DNA from: Desulfobacteraceae bacterium
GTDB lineage: Bacteria; Desulfobacterota; Desulfobacteria; Desulfobacterales; JAABSP01
NCBI GenBank assembly: GCA_011390035.1
Contig: JAABTE010000082.1
Span: 1-9,324, forward strand
Length of the DNA: 9,324 bases
Reading direction: 5' to 3'
A program made the translations under genes and the position numbers. Shown here one piece after another: positions 1 to 5,977 of the stretch; position 1 is the stretch's first letter, and every line of letters begins with the position of its first letter. The notes beneath the pieces were generated by a model. That model did not search any database and had not been told where the DNA came from. It worked only from the letters and a program-made list of their open reading frames with translations.

Positions 1-15
1 CGCCTTTTTGCGCAT
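1..15 (-). CDS. Start of an unidentified downstream gene (5 codons visible)
   Basis: An ATG at bases 15-13 opens a frame reading M-R-K-K-A that leaves the window. The ATG shares one base with the TGA stop of the preceding gene (TGATG), the usual layout for translational coupling. A strong ribosome binding site (GGAGGGG) lies about five bases upstream, inside the last codons of that gene. Nothing can be said about the product. The start is well supported by the overlap and the ribosome binding site. Confidence 0.6.
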
Positions 16-779
16 CAGGCCCCTCCGTATCGCTTGATTCGCCGAATCGATTCGCTCAACCAGATGGGGGCGGCCAGGGCGCGGCGCAGATCTGAGGCCA
101 GGCCCTCCGATCCATCCATCGGCCCATTTATCAAAGGATCTATCGACCCATCAATCAAAGGATCGAGCGAAGGAGCGAACGAAGGGGCGAGCGAAGAGGT
201 AAGCGAAACGTCGTCGAGCGAAGGAGCGAGCGAAGCGTCGAGCGAAGGGGCAGGCGAAGCGTCGAGCGAAGGGGCAAGCGAAGCGTCGAACAGGCCGCCC
301 AAATCGAGCCGGCCCTCGGCGATCACCCTGGAAAGACAGGCGTCCAGCAGCGCCGCGGGCACGAAATAATCATGGCCCACCTTCAGGCGCGGATGCTCCT
401 CCCGCCGCCAGGTTTCGGGGTCGGCCGGCGCGGCCACGGGGATGACCGCGTCCACCGCCACGTCCATGGCCCGCAGGGCCGCCACCGCTTCCGGGGCGGC
501 ATCGGCGGCATCGGCGGCGTGGAACGCCAGGGACGGCGGGGCATGCACCCTCTTGGGGGGGCGCCGGTCCTGACTGAAAACCTTGCGCCGCGCCCACCAT
601 CGCCTGTCATTGTAATACCGCATGAGCTGATTTTCAACCGGGCCGCCGGCGGCCGGCGGGGCAAGGCGATCCACCAGAACAAGGCGGTAATGTTTTTGGA
701 GGTTGCGCAGGGATTTTTCCAGAGCCGCCACCGCGGCCCCGGCCTCCGGGCGCAATCCATCGATGCCGATCAGAAACAT
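15..779 (-). CDS. Hypothetical protein with an internal 8-residue repeat linker
   Basis: This is a 254-residue protein that I do not recognise. The N-terminus (MFLIGIDGL, then a helix-like stretch and YRLVLVDRLAP at 31-41) looks like the opening of a soluble alpha/beta domain. A basic, aromatic segment follows (MRYYNDRRWWARRK, 53-66). Residues 165-223 are a low-complexity Ser/Ala/Pro/Leu/Asp linker built on an 8-residue unit (DASLAPSL and variants), then two DPLI-type units, and residues 228-254 form a basic C-terminal segment. I see no signal peptide or clear membrane segment. The ATG at 779 is the only ATG/GTG/TTG start before an upstream in-frame stop near 825, but it has no clear Shine-Dalgarno sequence. 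The stop overlaps the next gene's start, so the two are probably one transcription unit. The open frame survives the repeats because their period is a multiple of three, which supports it being real coding sequence. Confidence 0.6.
   Translation of the reverse strand: MFLIGIDGLRPEAGAAVAALEKSLRNLQKHYRLVLVDRLAPPAAGGPVENQLMRYYNDRRWWARRKVFSQDRRPPKRVHAPPSLAFHAADAADAAPEAVAALRAMDVAVDAVIPVAAPADPETWRREEHPRLKVGHDYFVPAALLDACLSRVIAEGRLDLGGLFDASLAPSLDASPAPSLDASLAPSLDDVSLTSSLAPSFAPSLDPLIDGSIDPLINGPMDGSEGLASDLRRALAAPIWLSESIRRIKRYGGA
123..290. repeat. 24-bp tandem repeat inside the hypothetical gene
   Basis: Three near-identical 24-bp units lie at 212-235, 236-259 and 260-283, and the first six bases of a fourth follow. 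Unit differences are one or two bases. Degraded GCGAAGG-type copies extend leftward to about 170. An 18-bp segment at 123-140 recurs at 147-164 with two mismatches, again offset by 24 bp, so the period spans most of the region. On the coding strand each unit gives eight residues, which keeps the reading frame whatever the copy number. Confidence 0.85.
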
Positions 780-976
780 GAGCCGATCAGATAAAAAAAG
801 ACGGGAAAGGATAAGGATTAATGGTCAAAACGGGACAACCTGTCGATGTCGGACCGGTCGACCGAATCAGACCGATTCGGATCAGATGAGATCGGGTCAG
901 ACCGGGTCAGACCGATTCGGATCAGATGAGATCGGGTCAGACCGAATCAGACCGGATCAGACCAATTCGGACCTGA
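780..976. other. Spacer between IHF-like gene and hypothetical gene
   Basis: This 197-base non-coding spacer is dominated by the periodic repeat at 861-970. It also holds two overlapping perfect palindromes, GACCGGTC at 852-859 and CGGTCGACCG at 855-864. I see no hairpin followed by a T-run that would end the IHF transcript, and no convincing promoter for the hypothetical gene, so read-through from the IHF-like gene is possible. Confidence 0.6.
861..970. repeat. 10-bp periodic, GATC-rich direct repeat
   Basis: The stretch divides into eleven consecutive 10-base blocks of a few related types: ACCGRRTCAG at 861, 901, 941 and 951; ACCGATTCGG at 871 and 911, with ACCAATTCGG at 961; ATCAGATGAG at 881 and 921; ATCGGGTCAG at 891 and 931. 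Four blocks form a higher-order 40-bp unit: 861-900 and 901-940 match at 38 of 40 positions. Seven GATC sites fall between about 879 and 983. On the minus-strand RNA, GATTCGG and CCGAATC copies can pair into a 7-bp stem with a long loop, which is not a terminator shape. Confidence 0.85.
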
Positions 977-1270
977 TCAGATCTTGGCCTCGCCGTTGAG
1001 CCGGTCCCGCAGCTTCTGGGAACACTTGAAGCGCACCACCCGCCGGGGCGAGAGCATCATCACATCGCCGGTGGCCGGGTTGCGGCCCTTGCGCTCCCTT
1101 TTCTCGTTGATGTAGAACTTGCCAAACCCCCGGATTAGCACCGATTCACCGCTTTCCATGGTGCGCTTGATGATCTCCAGCAGGTTTTCCATGATGTCGA
1201 AGCAGTGGTTCCCGGGAAAGCCCAGCTCCTTCTGGATGGCGTCCACAACGTCCTTTTTGGTCATCGTCAT
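977..1270 (-). CDS. ihfA: Integration host factor alpha-like DNA-binding protein
   Basis: This is a 97-residue member of the HU/IHF family of small dimeric DNA-bending proteins, which act in the nucleoid, in recombination and in promoter architecture. Residues 1-47 form the helical dimerisation part. RGFGKFYINEKRERKGRNP (47-65) is the family signature leading into the DNA-binding arm, with the intercalating-type proline at 65 in GRNPATG. SPRRVVRFKCSQKLRDRLN (74-92) matches the IHF-alpha form (ARRVVTFRPGQKL in E. coli) better than HU. The ATG at 1270 is chosen because AGAGGA sits six bases upstream; the ATG at 1264 would be 12 bases away, and a longer frame from 1381 runs through repeat DNA with no ribosome binding site. 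The CCFD-like region 20-27 (GNHCFDIM) replaces the usual Lys/Arg-rich helix start and carries a Cys. The gene could equally be annotated as HU-family; the alpha assignment is from sequence resemblance. Its partner subunit is not in the window. Confidence 0.85.
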   Translation of the reverse strand: MTMTKKDVVDAIQKELGFPGNHCFDIMENLLEIIKRTMESGESVLIRGFGKFYINEKRERKGRNPATGDVMMLSPRRVVRFKCSQKLRDRLNGEAKI

Positions 1271-1340
1271 TTTCCGTCCTCTCGTGCGTCTTTTCTTATG
1301 GAAATGGGAGTCGGTTGTCACGGTTGCGATCTTCGAGGTC

Positions 1341-1427
1341 ATCATCGGATCGGGATCTTCGGATCTTCGGATCGGGATCATCAGATCATCGGATCGGGAT
1401 CGGCGGATCGTGATCTTCGGGGATCAT
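1341..1427. repeat. GATC-dense short repeat tract upstream of the IHF-like gene
   Basis: Eleven GATC sites lie between 1347 and 1427, with another at 1328. The tract is a mosaic of units such as ATCTTCGG (tandem at 1355-1370) and ATCGGGAT. A 17-base segment at 1341-1357 recurs exactly at 1385-1401. If the proposed promoter at 1426-1454 is right, the whole tract is transcribed as part of the 5' leader of the IHF-like mRNA. Confidence 0.8.
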
Positions 1428-1454
1428 CTTAAATGTGTTTTGGCCCAAATGCAA
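1426..1454 (-). promoter_or_regulatory. Weak sigma-70-like promoter candidate for the IHF-like gene
   Basis: On the minus strand TTGCAT (1454-1449) and TAAGAT (1431-1426) are separated by exactly 17 bases. The -35 box matches the consensus mainly in TTG and the -10 box at four of six positions. Position is plausible, between the groEL hairpin and the IHF-like gene, and implies a leader of roughly 150 bases. Match quality is modest, so this is only a candidate. Confidence 0.3.
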
Positions 1455-1493
1455 GTGAATGCGCACCTTACGAGATCATGGGCAAGGGGGAAT

Positions 1494-1543
1494 GGCGGAA
1501 TGGCGAATCATGCATATCAGGCGGAATGGCGAATCATGCATAT
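1494..1543. repeat. Perfect 24-base direct repeat, 26-bp offset
   Basis: The same 24 bases occur at 1494-1517 and 1520-1543, separated by two bases. Each copy begins GGCGGAATGG and ends with CATGCATAT, which contains the palindrome ATGCAT. A partial GGAATGG echo lies on either side (around 1489 and 1553). The repeat sits just downstream of the groEL hairpin and upstream of the IHF promoter candidate, so it could be an operator or simply a short duplication. Confidence 0.8.
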
Positions 1544-1559
1544 GAAATGGGATGGAATG

Positions 1560-1593
1560 GGGCCGATGCCCGGCCGAAGCCGGGCATCGACCC
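1560..1593 (-). terminator. Long UUCG-loop hairpin ending the groES-groEL unit
   Basis: A 15-bp stem (1560-1574 with 1579-1593) has one G-T wobble and, on the minus strand, a TTCG loop closed by C-G, an exceptionally stable tetraloop in RNA. It begins 33 bases after the groEL stop. The bases that follow on the minus strand (CATTCCATCCCATTTC) are pyrimidine-rich but contain no real T-run, so it may act as a weak terminator or as a 3'-end stabiliser against exonucleases. Confidence 0.65.
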
Positions 1594-1625
1594 GATGGGA
1601 CACGTCCTTGAAAGGGGGGTAAAAA

Positions 1626-3251
<1,626 letters not shown>

Positions 3252-3310
3252 TATCGTTGTTCTCCTGTTTTAAAAGGTATCAGCGTGTGTTTTTCGCCGG
3301 ATATCGGCGA

Positions 3311-3601
3311 CTACTCGGGGTAAACGGCCAGGATGTCGTCTTCCTTCATGAAAAGGTGCTCGACGCCATCGATCTTGATTTCGGTTCCGCCCCACTTGGA
3401 GAACAGGACCCGATCGCCCGGCTTCACCTCAAGGGCGACCCGATCGCCCTTTTCGGACATCTTGCCCGGGCCCGCGGCCACCACCTTGCCCTCCTGGGGC
3501 TTTTCCTTGGCCGTGTCCGGGATGATGATGCCGCCCGGGGTCTTCTTCTCCTCTTCCACCCGCAACACCAGAATTCTGTCGTTCAAGGGTCTGATCTTCA
3601 T
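3311..3601 (-). CDS. groES: GroES (Hsp10) co-chaperonin
   Basis: This is a 96-residue co-chaperonin that forms the heptameric lid of the GroEL chamber. It begins MKIRPLNDRILV, the standard first strand. The mobile loop that docks on GroEL is residues 16-35 with the TPGGIIIP hydrophobic tip (21-28). KEKPQEGKVVAAGPG (32-46) and VKPGDRVLFSKWGGTEIK (59-76) are the other conserved stretches, and it ends with EDDILAVYPE. Length is normal for the family. GGAGGAG lies about seven bases upstream of the ATG. It is the first gene of the groESL unit, with a 193-base non-coding leader region between it and the MBL-fold gene. In the groES-groEL spacer a small CGCCG/CGGCG hairpin (3295-3309) is followed by A residues on the coding strand, so it is not a terminator. 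Confidence 0.97.
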   Translation of the reverse strand: MKIRPLNDRILVLRVEEEKKTPGGIIIPDTAKEKPQEGKVVAAGPGKMSEKGDRVALEVKPGDRVLFSKWGGTEIKIDGVEHLFMKEDDILAVYPE

Positions 3602-3762
3602 GCTCGCTCCTCCGTTTTTGTTCGGATTTTTCGTTTAAGCCTTCAAATCGATTGTGCCGTGGGATATTTCAGCGCCGTCGCGAAGGGCCCGGGGGAAAGC
3701 GTGGACCCCGTCGGCGCCGGCGCCGGCAAACGATGGGTGGAAATCATCCGGTTTCCAGTAAA

Positions 3763-3790
3763 TAGATAGCTATGAAATAGGGGTTGTCAA
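3763..3790 (-). promoter_or_regulatory. Candidate groESL promoter
   Basis: On the minus strand a perfect -35 box TTGACA (3790-3785) is followed after 16 bases by TATCTA (3768-3763). This gives a leader of about 155 bases to the groES ATG. The same spot contains CCCCTATTTC (3783-3774), which resembles a heat-shock sigma-32 -10 element (CCCCATNT); upstream CTGGAAA (3806-3800) is 16 bases away and TTGAAA (3798-3793) only nine, so a sigma-32 reading is weaker. No CIRCE element (TTAGCACTC with its inverted copy) is present. A GC palindrome (CGGCGCCGGCGCCG, 3712-3725) lies in the leader. Confidence 0.45.
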
Positions 3791-3794
3791 GGTT

Positions 3795-4631
3795 TCAAAT
3801 TTCCAGGCGGGCTCCCACGGAGCCAAAGAAAAAACGGTCCTTGAAGCGGGCGTGGAGCTGGGCGGCGCGGCCGAGGCCGGTGCAGTGGGAGACGCCGATC
3901 TTCTCGATCCCCGAGCGGTCCAGCTCATCGAGGGTCCGCTCGAACTGCTCATCGCCGGCAAAGCCGAGGTGGGTGCCGCCGATTACGGCGAAAATCCGCT
4001 CCCGGCCGAGCTGTTCCCGGACGTATCGCAGGATGTTGACCAGCCCGGCGTGGGCGCAGCCGAGCACCAGCACCAGGCCGGCGTCGGTGTCCACCGCAAG
4101 GGACAGGTCGTCGGCAAGCGGGTCGGGCTGGATCAGGGCGCCCTCGGCCGTTTCGGCGGCCATGTTGGCGTCGCCCTTTTCAAAGTCGGCGCGCCGGGGA
4201 ATCTGGCCGGTGAGAAAGACGCCCGGCCCCACCTCCCGGATCTGATCGCCCAGCCTGAACTCGGCGCCCAGAGATTCCAGGTATTCCCGGACAAAGGGGA
4301 CGCCGATGTACCGGCGCCCCTCCTCGCCCACCCAGAAGCGCTTGACGAACATGTCCGGGTGACCGCAGACCGGCACCGGCCCCCGGACCGACAGCACCGC
4401 GGGCAGGCCGCCGACGTGGTCGTAGTGGCCATGGCTGATCATCACCGCGGCGATGGACCCAAGGTCCGTTTTGAGAACCCGGGCGTTTTGCAGAATCCCG
4501 AAGCCCTGGCCGGTGTCGAACAGGTAGTTGCCCCGGTCGGTCTCCACGAAGCAGGCAAAGCCGTGCTCGCCCACCAAGCCGAAGGGCCCGCCCACCGAGT
4601 TTTCACACAGGATGGTCAATCTGGTCTTCAT
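3795..4631 (-). CDS. Metallo-beta-lactamase-fold hydrolase (COG1237/RFAP-synthase-like)
   Basis: This 278-residue protein has the metal-binding signature SHGHYDHVGG (66-75), giving His67, His69, Asp71 and His72. Further likely ligands are His91, His194 in GCAHAGLVNI, and the late GGTHL (218-222) and SHCTG (248-252) segments. The N-terminus LTILCENSV and FDTGQGF (38-44) are typical of the COG1237 branch, whose members include proteins annotated as 7,8-dihydropterin-6-methyl-4-(beta-D-ribofuranosyl)-aminobenzene-5'-phosphate synthase; most bacterial members have no proven substrate, so only 'metal-dependent hydrolase' is safe. No signal peptide is visible, so it is likely cytosolic. The ATG at 4631 overlaps the cinA stop (ATGA, 4 nt) and has AAGGAG four to five bases upstream. 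The open frame continues upstream to 4922, but only as a shadow of cinA. Confidence 0.85.
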   Translation of the reverse strand: MKTRLTILCENSVGGPFGLVGEHGFACFVETDRGNYLFDTGQGFGILQNARVLKTDLGSIAAVMISHGHYDHVGGLPAVLSVRGPVPVCGHPDMFVKRFWVGEEGRRYIGVPFVREYLESLGAEFRLGDQIREVGPGVFLTGQIPRRADFEKGDANMAAETAEGALIQPDPLADDLSLAVDTDAGLVLVLGCAHAGLVNILRYVREQLGRERIFAVIGGTHLGFAGDEQFERTLDELDRSGIEKIGVSHCTGLGRAAQLHARFKDRFFFGSVGARLEI

Positions 4632-5896
4632 AGATCTCCTTTCGGCCTGGCCCCGAGCAGCAGCCGCAGGCGCAGCCGGTCCAGGGCGGTCATGGCGAAC
4701 ACAATCTTGTTGGCCGAGCGGGTGGGAAAGGCCATCTGAAAGCGGTGCGCCTCCGTCCCCTCCGGCCCGGCAAGGCCGATGCAGACCGTGCCCACCGGTT
4801 TTTCCACCGTGCCGCCGGCTGGCCCGGCGATGCCTGTGGTGGCCACGGCGTAGGTGGCGCCGGCCAGGCGGCGGGCGCCTTCGGCCATTTCCGCCGCAGT
4901 CCGCTCGTGGACGGCGCCGCATTCGGCCAGGGTGTCGGCCGACACCCCGAGTACCCGAACCTTGGCCTCGTTGGAGTAGGTTACGCCGGAAAACAGGAAA
5001 TAGTCGGAGCTGCCAGGCACATCGGTGAGCCAGTTGGCGATGAGGCCGCCGGTGCAGCTTTCCGCCGCGGCCACGGTGGCGCCGGCCTTTCGGAGCAGCT
5101 CGCCCACCACCGCGGGCATCTGCGCCTCGCCCTCGGAGAAAACCCGGTTGCCCAGGGTCTGTCTCACCCAGGCGGCGGCCTCTTCCAGCCGGCTGTCGAT
5201 GGCCGCCGCGTCCCGGCCACAGGCGTACAGCTTCACCTGAATGACGGGAAACCGCGCCCGCAGCCCCAGCTTGACGCCCTCGAACCGCTCGGGGACCAGA
5301 GCCACCCGCTCGCCCACCGTTGATTCGGGCAGGCCGAAGGTGGAAAGGGAGCGGACCCGGATAAAGTCCCTGTCCGTCCCCGCCATCCGCGTCACCGCCG
5401 GCAGCACGGCGTCATCCAGCATCCGGCGCATCTCGTGGGGCACGCCCGGCAGGAAAAAAAACCGGCACCGGCCCAGGAGCAAATCGAATCCGGGGGCGGT
5501 GCCCACCGGGTTGTACAGGGGCCGGGCGCCGGCCGGCATCATCGCCTGCTTGCGGTTGGAAGGGCCCATGGGCCGGTCGCGCCGGTCGAAAAAGGCCTGG
5601 ATGTCGGCCAGGGCCCGCTCGTCCAGGACCAGATCCGCGCCGGCGGCCCGGGCGGCGGCCGCGGCGCTCAGGTCGTCCGTGGTGGGGCCGAGCCCGCCGG
5701 TGACCACGCACAAGTCGGCCCGGCCGGCGATCTCCCCGATGATCTCCGCCAGCCGGTCCATGTCGTCGCCCACGCAGGCGTGGCGCGTCACCGCCGCTCC
5801 ATACTCCTCCAGCCGCAGGGCGATGTGGGCGGAGTTGGTGTCCACAAGGGCGCCGGAGCGGATCTCGTCGCCCGTTGCCAGGATTTCGGCTATCAT
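4628..5896 (-). CDS. cinA: CinA family protein with nicotinamide-nucleotide amidase domain
   Basis: This 422-residue protein has two domains. The N-terminal COG1058/MoCF-like domain (about 1-170) opens MIAEILATGDEI and contains TGGLGPTTDD (66-75), NRKQAMMPAGA (114-124) and LPGVPHEM (149-156); in characterised homologues it acts as an ADP-ribose pyrophosphatase. The C-terminal PncC domain (about 262-418) has AESCTGG (278-284) with the nucleophile Ser280, the segment DVPGSSDYF (292-300), YSNEAKVRVLGV (307-318) and TGIAGPAGG (354-362); it deamidates nicotinamide mononucleotide in pyridine-nucleotide salvage. Both domains look intact. The ATG at 5896 matches the family's usual start. An alternative ATG at 5968 would add 24 residues from a 21-bp repeat and has no ribosome binding site. 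GGGAG from the last repeat unit lies nine bases before the chosen ATG. The stop overlaps the next gene's start, so the two are translationally coupled. Confidence 0.93.
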   Translation of the reverse strand: MIAEILATGDEIRSGALVDTNSAHIALRLEEYGAAVTRHACVGDDMDRLAEIIGEIAGRADLCVVTGGLGPTTDDLSAAAAARAAGADLVLDERALADIQAFFDRRDRPMGPSNRKQAMMPAGARPLYNPVGTAPGFDLLLGRCRFFFLPGVPHEMRRMLDDAVLPAVTRMAGTDRDFIRVRSLSTFGLPESTVGERVALVPERFEGVKLGLRARFPVIQVKLYACGRDAAAIDSRLEEAAAWVRQTLGNRVFSEGEAQMPAVVGELLRKAGATVAAAESCTGGLIANWLTDVPGSSDYFLFSGVTYSNEAKVRVLGVSADTLAECGAVHERTAAEMAEGARRLAGATYAVATTGIAGPAGGTVEKPVGTVCIGLAGPEGTEAHRFQMAFPTRSANKIVFAMTALDRLRLRLLLGARPKGDL

Positions 5897-5897
5897 G

Positions 5898-5960
5898 GGG
5901 TCCGGCTCCCGCTGCAAAGGGTCCGGTTCCCGCTGCAAAGGGTCCGGCTCCCGCTGCGAC
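5898..5960. repeat. 21-bp tandem repeat immediately upstream of cinA
   Basis: Three 21-bp copies lie at 5898-5918, 5919-5939 and 5940-5960. Copies one and two differ by one base; the third differs in its last few bases. Read on the minus strand each would encode QREPDPL in frame with cinA, and each carries a purine-rich GCGGGAGC or GCGGGAAC core that could act as a Shine-Dalgarno sequence. The array fills most of the 81-base gap between the acyl-CoA synthetase stop and the cinA start. Confidence 0.9.
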
Positions 5961-5977
5961 TCCCGCATTGAAAAATG

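Larger units (their letters stand above)
1271..1625. other. 355-base non-coding region between groEL and the IHF-like gene
   Basis: This gap holds, in transcription order, the groEL hairpin (1593-1560), a perfect 24-base direct repeat (1543-1494), the weak promoter candidate (1454-1426), the GATC-dense tract (1427-1341) and a plain leader with the IHF ribosome binding site. Short open frames on the plus strand here have no ribosome binding site or family resemblance and are not called. I see no tRNA or recognisable riboswitch. Confidence 0.6.

Noticed and set aside
34..369. Plus-strand open frame encoding Glu/Ser/Ala repeats
   Set aside because: It is the reverse reading of the 24-bp repeat in the minus-strand gene; the opposite strand has the coupled downstream start and the non-repetitive flanking domains.
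861..970. CRISPR array
   Set aside because: The blocks are contiguous 10-mers with no unique spacers of uniform length and no cas genes nearby.
1271..1381. 37-residue N-terminal extension of the IHF-like protein
   Set aside because: It is translated repeat DNA without a ribosome binding site; the 97-residue form matches the family length.
3295..3309. Terminator between groES and groEL
   Set aside because: The 5-bp stem is followed by A residues on the coding strand rather than T residues, and the two genes are normally co-transcribed.
3602..3794. CIRCE operator upstream of groES
   Set aside because: No TTAGCACTC half-site or its inverted copy is present on either strand of the spacer.
4632..4922. 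N-terminal extension of the MBL-fold protein to base 4922
   Set aside because: It lies wholly within cinA in another frame and is Arg/Gly-rich; the ATG at 4631 has a strong ribosome binding site and starts at the family's usual position.
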